Positions 46,341-55,237 of a stretch of DNA of 64,000 nucleotides are shown piece after piece. Under the pieces are notes generated by a model, which saw only the letters and a list, made by a program, of their open reading frames with translations, did no database searches and was not told the DNA's origin. The position numbers and the translations under genes are program-made. This DNA comes from Gammaproteobacteria bacterium (lineage in GTDB: Bacteria > Pseudomonadota > Gammaproteobacteria > Eutrophobiales > Eutrophobiaceae), in contig JAJFKL010000030.1 in the NCBI GenBank assembly GCA_021773235.1, positions 308,464-372,463 of the forward strand, in the 5' to 3' direction. The first letter of the stretch is position 1. Every line of letters begins with the position of its first letter.

Positions 46341-47369
46341 TTAGTTTTTATAGCAGCTAGAACATATTTTCGGGATTTTATTGTTTTTATGCATAGTCCT
46401 AAAATCTTTATATTCTTTAGAGTTCCAAATATCTTTAAATGGTGTTTTATTAATATTGCCCATGCAGCTGACCCTTGCATCGCCAATACGACAACAAGGT
46501 ATTACATTACCGACAACGTCAATGTATGTGCCTTGCCAAGGCCAAGGGCATGGGTGTGATTTATCATACAACGTATCTGCAATATCAAGTTCAACATCAT
46601 TGTTCTTTGCCTGTTCCCGCCAGTCGGAATATAAAGCGGAACGATTTTCCATATTAATTCTTTTTTCAACGGTTTCTGATCTAAGCGTTTCTTTAGCATA
46701 GTCAATAACAATAATTTGTAATCCAAATATCGAGATGTTTATAGATTTTACTAATTTGATAGTATCAGCAACAGAAGATTCATTATCTTGATCTACTACC
46801 ATCCAAGCTGATAAATCCATATTAGTAGATATCTGTAAATCTTTTACATTGTCTATAACTTTATTAAAGTCACTTCCAGGTCTGATTTTTTCAAATAACT
46901 CTTTATTGGGAGCATCAATACTTATAGTTAGTTGAAAATTCTTATATTTTGCCAAATCTTTAATTGGGCGCTTATCAAAGAGCGAGCCATTTGAAGTCAC
47001 TTCACACCAATATTTTTTTGAACATGTTTTATCAATAAATTCTATTAAATTTTTATTCAGAAATGGTTCGCCCATCCCTTGTAGTTTCACCCTTAATGCA
47101 TGTGGGAAAGTATTAATAATCTTATTAAATTGATCCACACTCATATTATTCTTAACCCAGTCGGCACTTGTTACCTGACAATGAGGGCAACGAAAATTGC
47201 ATGCATTAGTAGGTTCGATATCTAGAACCACGGGCAATCCATGGGTTTTTATCAGTCGAAATTTGTAGCTGATAATTACTAAAATTGTATTAACTAACTT
47301 TAATGGGGAGCGTATTATTCTAGATAAAAAAAATCTATCTCGTTTGTGTTTTATAGATTTTTTAAACAT
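46341..47369 (-). CDS. Radical SAM protein with SPASM-like C-terminus
   Basis: The 342-residue protein has the radical SAM cluster motif CNFRCPHC (CX3CX2C) in DIEPTNACNFRCPHC, the GEPFLN and TSNGSLFD segments of the SAM-binding barrel, and a C-terminal cysteine set (IPCCRIGDARVSC, ICSSCYKN) that would hold an auxiliary iron-sulfur cluster. Similar enzymes modify peptides, sugars or lipids. It lies between glycan genes but is oriented against them, with about 200 bases of non-coding sequence on both sides. The substrate is unknown. Confidence 0.85.
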   Translation of the reverse strand: MFKKSIKHKRDRFFLSRIIRSPLKLVNTILVIISYKFRLIKTHGLPVVLDIEPTNACNFRCPHCQVTSADWVKNNMSVDQFNKIINTFPHALRVKLQGMGEPFLNKNLIEFIDKTCSKKYWCEVTSNGSLFDKRPIKDLAKYKNFQLTISIDAPNKELFEKIRPGSDFNKVIDNVKDLQISTNMDLSAWMVVDQDNESSVADTIKLVKSINISIFGLQIIVIDYAKETLRSETVEKRINMENRSALYSDWREQAKNNDVELDIADTLYDKSHPCPWPWQGTYIDVVGNVIPCCRIGDARVSCMGNINKTPFKDIWNSKEYKDFRTMHKNNKIPKICSSCYKN

Positions 47370-47581
47370 ATTTCCTCGCTAAGCATAGTTATAATGAATA
47401 TTCTAAATAGCATGACGGTTTTCAACATATATAAAATGACTATTATAATAGCCTGGCTTGGCTAAAGTCATTGTTTTAGTTAGAAGATATGACAAAAGAT
47501 GAGTACTAATATACAGTTTTAATATAAAACTATTGTAGTATCAATGTTATGCTTATCGCGCTATCAATAAGGGGGTAAAGT

Positions 47582-48328
47582 TTGAATCGAGGTTATCAAT
47601 ATGATTATTCTTCCATTGCATTTGAGATGCATGATGTTGAATCGCGCCGGCAAAAGGCAAATACAATGGTGGCAGTTTTAAGAGAGTGCATTAGCGCTCC
47701 ACTGAACAATCAAACTTTGCTAAATGTTGGTGGATCAACAGGAATTATTGATGATTATTTATCAGAGCATTTTTTGTCTGTCATTGGAATTGATATTGAT
47801 GAAAAAGCAATTAAATCAGCTTCAGAAAAGTTTTCAAAAGAAAACTTAAGCTTTGAAGTTGGAGATGCTATGAGTCTGCCATATAAAAACGAGACTTTTG
47901 ATGTTGTTATTTCATCACATATTTATGAGCACGTGCCCGATGTAAATAAAATGATGGCTGAAATATATCGAGTGCTTAAAAAGGATGGAGTTTGTTACTT
48001 TGCAGGATGTAATCGCCTTAAGTGGGATGAGCCTCATTACCATCTCCCTTTGCTTTCTGCTATCCCTGTGCCGCTTGCACACATCTACCTAAGAATATTT
48101 AGAGGCGTAGATCATTACTATGAAAGACACCTAAGTTACTGGGGCTTAAAAAGAATAGTAAAAGAGTTTAATGTCACTGACTATACTCAAAAAACGGTTT
48201 TAGAACCTGAGAAGTATGGGACAGAGTATATGGTGAAACCGGGTAGTCTAAAGGCAAAAGTGGCAGGTTGGGTTACGAAATACTTTATCTGGTTAAGCCC
48301 CGGATATATATGGGTCTTAAAGAAATAA
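47582..48328 (+). CDS. Class I SAM-dependent methyltransferase
   Basis: The 248-residue protein has motif I LLNVGGSTGIIDDYL, the acidic residues in VIGIDIDEKAI, and GDAMSLPYKNETFDVVISS, typical of UbiE/glycan methyltransferases. A C-terminal amphipathic part (KAKVAGWVTKYFIWLSPGYIW) may touch the membrane. The start is a TTG at 47582; a strong AAGGGGGT lies 5 bases before it, which decides the start. It stands alone between the minus-strand radical SAM and GT4 genes. Confidence 0.85.
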   Translation: MNRGYQYDYSSIAFEMHDVESRRQKANTMVAVLRECISAPLNNQTLLNVGGSTGIIDDYLSEHFLSVIGIDIDEKAIKSASEKFSKENLSFEVGDAMSLPYKNETFDVVISSHIYEHVPDVNKMMAEIYRVLKKDGVCYFAGCNRLKWDEPHYHLPLLSAIPVPLAHIYLRIFRGVDHYYERHLSYWGLKRIVKEFNVTDYTQKTVLEPEKYGTEYMVKPGSLKAKVAGWVTKYFIWLSPGYIWVLKK

Positions 48329-48373
48329 GGTTTATAGGACTGTCAATTTAATAGGTCTAAACTAGGCTGCACG

Positions 48374-49561
48374 TTACTTTTTGTTTTTCAGACTAATATC
48401 TTCAAGCATCGTTGCTACAGACTTCGAAAGATCAATCAATTCTAATAGTTCTGAGCGTCCATGGGCGTATTCATTCGATGATAATAGGTCTTGCTCGATA
48501 GCTTGTGCAAAAGCTTCAGCAGATTCAGCAGGTACAGTCCTCCCTGCGAGATATTTTTTTAATACATATCCCATATCTCCCACGTCTGTAGCAATTATGG
48601 ACTTATTTATTTGTAATGCGGCCGATACCATTAGTGAGATGGTATCTTTGCGGGAAGGAATAACGATAACATCTGCTGCATCAAGTAATTCAATTAATTT
48701 TTCTTCGCCAATAAAGTCTCCTAATGTAATGCTGCTTTCAAGTTGAAATTCTTTAATCAGCAATTTTAATTCATTAGTTAAAGGTCCACCGCCAAACATG
48801 TGGCAATGAATATTTGAACGTATTTCTTTTGGTAATAAGTGTATGGCTTTGATAAGAATATCAGGCCCTTTGTTCGGATGAAATCTGCCAACAAATAGAT
48901 AATGTCTGACACCCTCTGGCTTTAGAGAAAGGTGCTTTATTGGTTTTTTAAAGTTCCTTGAGCTTGGTAAATAAGTACAATTAATACACGCTATTCTTTT
49001 TATGGTATCGCGTAATTCAAACCCATCGGCATAAACGGTATTAGCATTCTTTAAAATCAGTCTTAATATAGCTCTAGGAAAATAAGAGTTTTGATAGTTC
49101 CATACATCAGACCCCAGGCACCACACTGTGTACGGAATGTTGAAAAAATACTTCATAAACAATGCCCATACTCCAGAAGGAATAGCCCACATGGCAATAA
49201 TGTGGTCAGTTTTGTTTTTCCTAATATGTTTAATACTTGCAGATATTCCTGAGAAGATCACAGAAAGTATTAGAAAAAAATCTTGTGGTAAACGTAGTGT
49301 AGATAAGGGACGACTTTTTCCTGACCAAGGAAAACGAATAACTGAAACTTTATCTTCCTGAGAGATGCTTGTTTCTTTTTCTATGTTTTGAGTAATAACA
49401 GTAACTTCACTTAAACTTGAAATTAATGTGATAAAGTCTTTTACGAAAAAACCAGCAGCAGCACGACCATCTGATTTATCAAATGGGTAGGAGCTTGTTA
49501 AGACAAGTAATCGTTTTTTGTCTTGTACAGAAGGTTTTAGGCCATGTTCAGAGTTGATCAT
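48374..49561 (-). CDS. GT4 family glycosyltransferase
   Basis: The 395-residue GT-B enzyme has an N-terminal Rossmann domain (RLLVLTSSYPFDKSDG and GFFVKDF) and a C-terminal GT4 domain with LFVGRFHPNKGPDILIKA, FGGGPL and the donor-binding PSRKDTISLMVSAALQ, where the usual EX7E motif reads D-x-x-S-L. It transfers sugars to a lipid-linked or glycan acceptor on the cytoplasmic side. It is the only recognisable cytoplasmic GT4 in the region. It follows the B12 radical SAM gene by 22 bases on the same strand. Confidence 0.85.
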   Translation of the reverse strand: MINSEHGLKPSVQDKKRLLVLTSSYPFDKSDGRAAAGFFVKDFITLISSLSEVTVITQNIEKETSISQEDKVSVIRFPWSGKSRPLSTLRLPQDFFLILSVIFSGISASIKHIRKNKTDHIIAMWAIPSGVWALFMKYFFNIPYTVWCLGSDVWNYQNSYFPRAILRLILKNANTVYADGFELRDTIKRIACINCTYLPSSRNFKKPIKHLSLKPEGVRHYLFVGRFHPNKGPDILIKAIHLLPKEIRSNIHCHMFGGGPLTNELKLLIKEFQLESSITLGDFIGEEKLIELLDAADVIVIPSRKDTISLMVSAALQINKSIIATDVGDMGYVLKKYLAGRTVPAESAEAFAQAIEQDLLSSNEYAHGRSELLELIDLSKSVATMLEDISLKNKK

Positions 49562-49583
49562 GGTTTTTTATATCATAAAGCTC

Positions 49584-50876
49584 TTAACCTTCAAGCGTTT
49601 TATCCAGATCGTAATCATTTTCAGCGAGGATGCGATTGTGCCAGCAAATATTATCTGAAAACTTTTCTACTAGGTAGGCTTGCCATTTATGTAATTCTGC
49701 ATTTGTTAAATGGTTTGTATGCCAAAAATCATTTCCGTATTCATCTGTATTTTCCCAATCAATATTTCCGTGAATTTTCGGATCATACATAGTAGTCCCA
49801 GGGTAAGGGCAAAGTATCGTAAATCCGTATTCATCCATTTCAAGCTCTTCAGCAAGTTTCTCCGTTAAACGTATATCTTCATCCGTTTCATCCGGCATAC
49901 CAAGTATGAAATAACCCCGGACAATAATCCCAGCTTCTTTTATAAAACGCACACCTCGTTTGATCGATTTGACGGTTGTTCCTTTACCTATTTGTTTAAG
50001 TATTTTGGGTGAGCCACTTTCTACACCACAAGCAACTTCATGACAGCCAGCAGCTTTAAGGAGATGGGCCATCTCTTGCGTAATAAGTCCTGCATGGACA
50101 GCAGGGTAAAATGGGACATCAATATTTCGGGCAATCTTTTTCCGACAAAATTCGAGTACCCAAGGAATACTGGTATTCCAGGTAGGATCGGTAAATTTAA
50201 ATAGATCTAATTTATATCGGTCTGTAACCGACTCAATTTCGTCGAGTAAATCATCAACATCCCTGTATCCTATAGGGATCTTATCTTTTGGACCAAATTC
50301 AGGATATAGAACCTTGTTGTGACCGTCTAAGCAATACTTACATCGAAATGGGCACGCTCGATGACTTTGAAAAGCGGTTATACGTTGTCCGGCTTGTTCT
50401 ACAGCGACCTCAACAGTGCGTTCGTTTTTAATTAGTTCACGGTCAGGCCACGGTAAATTATCAAAAGAGGATCGTGTGCCGTGTACAATTGGCTCTCTAT
50501 TGCCGCGGACAATTGCTAGCATAGCCGACTCACCTTCACCAATAACAACTTGATCTATAAATTCAGATTGGATTGTTTCATGAGGAACAGCCGAAGCATG
50601 ATAGCCACCGACAACGATGTGTATTTGTGGATTAATTCGTTTTAGTTGACCTGCAATTCTTTCGGCATACGGAAAAGATGGAGTAGTACAAGAAAAAGCT
50701 ACTATATCTGAGTCACTAGCTTGGCTAATGACAGTTTCGTCATCATCGAAGATCCCTTGGAAAAAATCTATTTCTACGCTATCCGCAAGCTCCTGCTTTA
50801 AATATCCACCAATGTAAGCAAGGCCAAGGGCTTCCCAAGAATTGAAGTATTTACCGTGAATTAATGTGATTTTCAT
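49584..50876 (-). CDS. B12-binding domain radical SAM protein
   Basis: The 430-residue protein has an N-terminal cobalamin-binding-like Rossmann domain (about 1-135; IVAFSCTTPSFPYAE, IVVGGYHASAVP, GEGESA) and a radical SAM domain with CPFRCKYC near 177. ESGSPKILKQIGKG and RGYFILGMPDET complete the barrel. Class B radical SAM enzymes of this type often methylate unreactive carbons or rearrange lipids and antibiotics. Its neighbour is a GT4, so a sugar or lipid substrate is plausible but unproven. Confidence 0.87.
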   Translation of the reverse strand: MKITLIHGKYFNSWEALGLAYIGGYLKQELADSVEIDFFQGIFDDDETVISQASDSDIVAFSCTTPSFPYAERIAGQLKRINPQIHIVVGGYHASAVPHETIQSEFIDQVVIGEGESAMLAIVRGNREPIVHGTRSSFDNLPWPDRELIKNERTVEVAVEQAGQRITAFQSHRACPFRCKYCLDGHNKVLYPEFGPKDKIPIGYRDVDDLLDEIESVTDRYKLDLFKFTDPTWNTSIPWVLEFCRKKIARNIDVPFYPAVHAGLITQEMAHLLKAAGCHEVACGVESGSPKILKQIGKGTTVKSIKRGVRFIKEAGIIVRGYFILGMPDETDEDIRLTEKLAEELEMDEYGFTILCPYPGTTMYDPKIHGNIDWENTDEYGNDFWHTNHLTNAELHKWQAYLVEKFSDNICWHNRILAENDYDLDKTLEG

Positions 50877-51278
50877 ACAATTATGTTTCCTTAGCTAACA
50901 ATTCTAGTATATTCGACTCTGAATTTCCCAAGAAAAGATTCGACTCTGTCACCTTATTGAAATTAATAAAATGAATTATGTTCCTAATCTGGAGTTGTCG
51001 ATATGTTTTTTGCCTGATGTAAGAGGCAATTACACCGACAATCGTTGATATCAAACGACCTTATTGGAATATAACTGCATTAAAATTGTTTTATGTAGGT
51101 TATTGAAAGTATTATTGGGATATTCATCACAAATATTAGAATCGATTCCTTTATTTAACGTAAGCTGATGAATTTCACGGATGTTATAATGAAACTAATC
51201 TTTAGATACTCTTATTTAGAACTTAAAAATAATTGAGTAAAATTATATTTCTATATATAGAAAACAGTACAAATAGTC
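50877..51278. other. 402-base intergenic region between divergent genes
   Basis: There is no credible gene. An 11-base direct repeat ATTCGACTCTG occurs at 50911-50921 and 50938-50948. The region must hold promoters for the minus-strand radical SAM/GT4 pair and for the plus-strand flippase-like gene, but I see no convincing -35/-10 pair. Confidence 0.6.
50911..50948. repeat. 11-base direct repeat upstream of the B12 radical SAM gene
   Basis: Two exact copies of ATTCGACTCTG begin 27 bases apart, starting 35 bases upstream of the radical SAM start codon. They may be an operator pair or a chance duplication. Confidence 0.5.
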
Positions 51279-52250
51279 ATGACGTTAAAAGAAGAAGAGA
51301 CGACTGATAATAATATCAATTACTTTGAAATTATTTTTCGTCTTGTCGTTATGCTGGCTTTGGTATTTGCAATAGCAGTAGCCATTACATATTTTGATAT
51401 CCTGAAATTGCCTGGTCAAATTGATCCACGTTACCTTATCGTTGCAGTGATGTTACAAACTGTTTACTGGTGCTTATCGACGTACTCATGGCAACGCGTT
51501 TTATTGCAAACTACGGGCATTAAAATGCCATTGAAAGAATGCTTTTCTCAGAATGCTCTTCTTTTAGTTGGTAAATATATCCCTGGAAAAATATGGGGCA
51601 TGGTAGCACGTGTTCATCAATTAAAAAAATTTGGGATAAATGTTAACTCCTCTCTGCATGCAACATATTTAGAACAACTCAATTCGCTCCATGTGGGTTT
51701 GGTTTTTGGTGCTGTATGTTGGTTAATGGCGATTGACCATGAATTTAGATGGCTGGCTTTATTCTTTAGTTTAGTCAGTCTAATCGTTGTACCTATTTGG
51801 CATGAAAGTATATTTCGCGTTTTGTTTAAAATCGTGCCAGATAAATGGCGTGATCGATTTCAGGTTTACACGGGTATAGATATGCCTGTACGAGATTATC
51901 TCTTGTTAGCGTGCCTCTATTTTATGGAATGGTTACTTGCAGGAGTGATTGCAGTATTTATATTCATTGTGATGATTGGAGAAGCGCCATCTTTAAATTT
52001 TTCATGGATGTTAATTGGTAGTAATTCAGTGTCCATGGTCGCTGGTTTTATCGCTATATTTGCACCAGCAGGAATTGGCGTTAGAGAAGTTGTTAATGGT
52101 GAGATGTTGCTGAGCGTACTAACTATTACTGAAGTTGCAGGCCTGGTGATTTTACTGCGCTGTTGGTCTGTGAGTACAGACATCATCTTAGGTGGCATTG
52201 CACTTATATTTCGAAAGGGAAAGTTGATAAATAAAAGTGGTATTGTTTAA
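51279..52250 (+). CDS. UPF0104 / LPG-synthase-TM-like membrane protein
   Basis: The 323-residue protein has about eight membrane segments, with LLLVGKYIPGKIWGMVARV and the end motif FAPAGIGVREVVNGEMLL characteristic of the flippase-like family. It resembles the protein encoded at 43859 in both motifs. A role in moving or synthesising modified lipids in the glycan pathway is possible. It converges on the aminotransferase gene, with the two stop regions overlapping by 4 bases. Confidence 0.78.
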   Translation: MTLKEEETTDNNINYFEIIFRLVVMLALVFAIAVAITYFDILKLPGQIDPRYLIVAVMLQTVYWCLSTYSWQRVLLQTTGIKMPLKECFSQNALLLVGKYIPGKIWGMVARVHQLKKFGINVNSSLHATYLEQLNSLHVGLVFGAVCWLMAIDHEFRWLALFFSLVSLIVVPIWHESIFRVLFKIVPDKWRDRFQVYTGIDMPVRDYLLLACLYFMEWLLAGVIAVFIFIVMIGEAPSLNFSWMLIGSNSVSMVAGFIAIFAPAGIGVREVVNGEMLLSVLTITEVAGLVILLRCWSVSTDIILGGIALIFRKGKLINKSGIV

Positions 52251-53329
52251 GAGTTTTCGATCAGATAGCAAATATTTTGAATTTCATTTTCAGTAATTTC
52301 ATCATGTAGTGGCAAACAAAGGATATGTTCCGCTACACTTTCAGCGATTGGTAAAGAGCAGTTTTGCTTAAAGTTATCTAAAGTATGTAAAGCTGGATAG
52401 AAATATCTACTGGCAAATATACTATGCTTTTCCAATGTGGACATAACGCGATCAAGATGAATCTTGCTTTCTAGTAAAACCGGTATGTAACTGTAATTAT
52501 ATTCGTCGGCTTTATAATTTTGGAATTGAATAAAGGGTGTATTGGAAAGAATGTTTCTATAATGTTCAAACGCCGCTCTTCTCTTACTACGAATTGTGTC
52601 GAGATGCTTTAAATTGACTAGCCCTATGGCGGCAGAGATTTCAGACATTTTTGCATTTATTCCAACATCAACGACCTCTTTTTTTTCATTAAAGCCAAAA
52701 TATCGTAAGCGTCTTAAATTATTGGCTAGTTGTTCATCATTAGTTATGCAAGCACCTCCCTCAGCTGTATTTAACATTTTAGTTGCATGAAAGCTGAGTG
52801 TAGAGATATCTCCATGTTTAAGAACAGATGCTCCATCTTGATTGACGGCGATTGCGTGGGCGGCATCAAAAATAAGATGGAGTTTATGCTTTTCTGCTAT
52901 TTCTGTAATTCTTTCGGTATCACATGGAGAACTAAAAACATGAACAGCGATTATTGCCGAGGTTTGCGGTGTAATGCTGGCTTCAATTTTCTCTGCATCT
53001 ATATTCCATGTGTCAGGACAGATATCAACGAAGATTGGAGTGCAGTGTTCCCATGCAATAATATTGGCAGTGGCAATAAAAGTGAACGGAGTTGTAATGA
53101 CTTCTCCAGAAATGTTTAATGCTCGAATTGACAGTTGTAACGCACTAGTGCCACTACTTACGCATATAACATGAGGGACATCCAGGTATTTTGCCAGTTC
53201 AGTTTCAAAACGCTGGACGAGTGGTCCGTAGTTTGTCAGTACGCCATTTTCCCATATTTCTTCCAAATAAGGTTGCAGTTCTTTTAATGGCGCAAGTGAA
53301 GGTTGGGTTACATACATTGGTTTCTTCAT
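52247..53329 (-). CDS. DegT/DnrJ aminotransferase, VioA-like (dTDP-4-keto-6-deoxyglucose 4-aminotransferase)
   Basis: The 360-residue PLP enzyme has the active Lys at 184 in SFHATKMLNTAEGG, unlike ColD in this window. The pattern TQPSLAPLKELQPYLEEIW, LTNYGP and HVFSSPCDTE resembles VioA-type enzymes that make dTDP-4-amino-4,6-dideoxyglucose. It follows rfbB-rfbA on the same strand with a 10-base gap, so its substrate is very probably the RfbB product. A 3-aminotransferase (FdtB-like) is less likely because no isomerase gene (FdtA) is present. Confidence 0.82.
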   Translation of the reverse strand: MKKPMYVTQPSLAPLKELQPYLEEIWENGVLTNYGPLVQRFETELAKYLDVPHVICVSSGTSALQLSIRALNISGEVITTPFTFIATANIIAWEHCTPIFVDICPDTWNIDAEKIEASITPQTSAIIAVHVFSSPCDTERITEIAEKHKLHLIFDAAHAIAVNQDGASVLKHGDISTLSFHATKMLNTAEGGACITNDEQLANNLRRLRYFGFNEKKEVVDVGINAKMSEISAAIGLVNLKHLDTIRSKRRAAFEHYRNILSNTPFIQFQNYKADEYNYSYIPVLLESKIHLDRVMSTLEKHSIFASRYFYPALHTLDNFKQNCSLPIAESVAEHILCLPLHDEITENEIQNICYLIENS

Positions 53330-53339
53330 TTTATTAGAA

Positions 53340-54074
53340 CTATTCGTGACTAATAATTTTGTTATTGTTTTCCATCATGATCTGGTTCGCCTCAAATAGT
53401 GATTCGAAAGTGCCTGCATCAGTCCAACGACCTTCGCAAATGCTGTAATGTAATTGTTGTAGATCTATGTATATATTATTTACAGATGTAATTTCTAATT
53501 CACCTCGCCCAGAAATTTTTATTGTTCGAATAATATCGAATACTTGGTTATCAAAATAATAGAGCCCTATAACAGCAAATGAAGATTTAGGGTTGGAGGG
53601 TTTTTCTTCAATTTCTATAACTTGATGTTCATCTAGAGCTGCTACGCCATAACGTTCTGGATCACCAACTTCCTTTATAAGGACATGAGCACCTTTATCC
53701 TGCCCTCTGAAGGCATCAGTATATGGCTTTATACTGTATTCGAAGATGTTATCCCCAAGGATAACGCAAATTTTATTGCCGTTTGCAAAATCTTCGGCTA
53801 ATGATAAAGCGTGAGCAATGCCACCCGCTTGTTCTTGAACCTTGTAGCTTAACCGACAACCAAACTCTTCTCCGCTGCCTAGGCAACGTACGACGTCTCC
53901 CATATGTTGTGTACTTGTTACAACGAGGATGTCCTCAATATTTGAGCTAACCATTTGGCGTATTGGATGATACAACATGGGTTCGCTACCTACCGGCAGT
54001 AAATGTTTATTGGTTGCTTTTGTCAGCGGGTGCAGGCGACTACCTAGCCCGCCAGCTAGAATTACACCTTTCAT
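53340..54074 (-). CDS. rfbA: Glucose-1-phosphate thymidylyltransferase (short form)
   Basis: The 244-residue nucleotidyltransferase has GVILAGGLGSRLHPLTKATNK, PVGSEPMLYHP, ILGDNIF and IEEKPSNPKS. It couples dTTP and glucose-1-phosphate to dTDP-glucose. It is shorter than the E. coli enzyme (about 290) because the C-terminal helices are missing, as in several short RmlA homologues. The start overlaps the rfbB stop by one base (TAATG). Confidence 0.9.
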   Translation of the reverse strand: MKGVILAGGLGSRLHPLTKATNKHLLPVGSEPMLYHPIRQMVSSNIEDILVVTSTQHMGDVVRCLGSGEEFGCRLSYKVQEQAGGIAHALSLAEDFANGNKICVILGDNIFEYSIKPYTDAFRGQDKGAHVLIKEVGDPERYGVAALDEHQVIEIEEKPSNPKSSFAVIGLYYFDNQVFDIIRTIKISGRGELEITSVNNIYIDLQQLHYSICEGRWTDAGTFESLFEANQIMMENNNKIISHE

Positions 54075-55126
54075 TATGAGCCCAGTCCTAAACGTTGCCC
54101 ATCATAGATATCGAAACAAACATTATCGCACCATTCCTGGTTTTCTATATACCAGCTTATTGTTTTCATTAAACCGCTATCAAAAGATTCATAAGGGGAC
54201 CATTCTAATTCAGTTTGAATTTTTGATATATCGATATCATATCGATAATCATGCCCCGGTCGGTCACTTACAAACTCAATTTGTTCTTTGTATGATGTTT
54301 CTTTTGGTTTTAACACATCCAGAATGTCACAAATTTTTCCAACTAACTCAAGATTTGTTAACTGACAGTTTCCGCCTATATTATAAGTGTCACCGAGCTT
54401 TCCTTTATTTAATACGCAGTAAAGCGCATGCACATGATCATCGACAAATAACCAATCTCTAATATTGCTTCCATCTCCATATACGGGCAATGCTTTATCA
54501 GCAAGCGCCTTGCTGATAACTAGTGGGATGAGTTTTTCTGGAAACTGATAAGGGCCATAATTATTCGAACAATTAGTAATCAGAATTGGTAGCTTGTATG
54601 TCTGTCCCCAAGCTCGGACTAAATGATCAGAAGCGGCTTTGCTAGCCGAGTACGGTGAGTTAGGTTTGTAACTATCTTGTTCCTTTGTAGGTTCATCACC
54701 ATCTGACAGACTGCCAAAGACTTCATCCGTAGAGACATGTAGAAATCTTAACTGTCGCTGCAAGCTATTATCACTGTCTGTGAAATACTTACGAAATGCT
54801 TCAAGCAAATTGAAGGTGCCAACAATATTTGAATCAATAAATGCCTGAGGGCTATCGATTGATCGATCTACATGTGATTCCGCAGCTAAATGAATTATTG
54901 CATCTGGCTGAAAGTCATTAACGACATCTACTAATTGTTCAGAATCACAAAGATCTTGTTGTATGAATTGGTAATTCGGCTGGTCATTAAAGCCTTCTAT
55001 GGTGTGGCGACTACCTGGATAACATAGTTTATCCAGGTTTAGAACTTTATCGTTGGTTTTCTCGAGTAGGTAGCGGATTAGATTAGAGCCAATAAAGCCT
55101 GCGCCACCCGTTATGAAAAGTCTCAA
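54074..55126 (-). CDS. rfbB: dTDP-glucose 4,6-dehydratase
   Basis: The 350-residue short-chain dehydrogenase has FITGGAGFIGSNLIRY, HLAAESHVDRSI, STDEVFGSL (with the Asp-Glu pair), YSASKAASDHLVRA and NNYGPYQFPEKLIP, which are diagnostic of RmlB. It produces dTDP-4-keto-6-deoxyglucose. It heads the rfbB-rfbA-aminotransferase unit. The usual partners for rhamnose, rfbC and rfbD, are absent. It lies 111 bases upstream of suhB on the same strand and marks the edge of the glycan region. Confidence 0.95.
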   Translation of the reverse strand: MRLFITGGAGFIGSNLIRYLLEKTNDKVLNLDKLCYPGSRHTIEGFNDQPNYQFIQQDLCDSEQLVDVVNDFQPDAIIHLAAESHVDRSIDSPQAFIDSNIVGTFNLLEAFRKYFTDSDNSLQRQLRFLHVSTDEVFGSLSDGDEPTKEQDSYKPNSPYSASKAASDHLVRAWGQTYKLPILITNCSNNYGPYQFPEKLIPLVISKALADKALPVYGDGSNIRDWLFVDDHVHALYCVLNKGKLGDTYNIGGNCQLTNLELVGKICDILDVLKPKETSYKEQIEFVSDRPGHDYRYDIDISKIQTELEWSPYESFDSGLMKTISWYIENQEWCDNVCFDIYDGQRLGLGS

Positions 55127-55237
55127 GTTTAATATCCCGTATATGTCTATTTAGGTCATATGAGTTTAGGTCTAAGATACATATGGATCCAGTGTAGTTC
55201 AAAAATTACAAGATGATCGTCACACTATTCGATGCGT

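Noticed and set aside
53340..55126. dTDP-rhamnose pathway
   Set aside because: Only rfbA and rfbB are present; rfbC and rfbD are absent and an aminotransferase takes their place.
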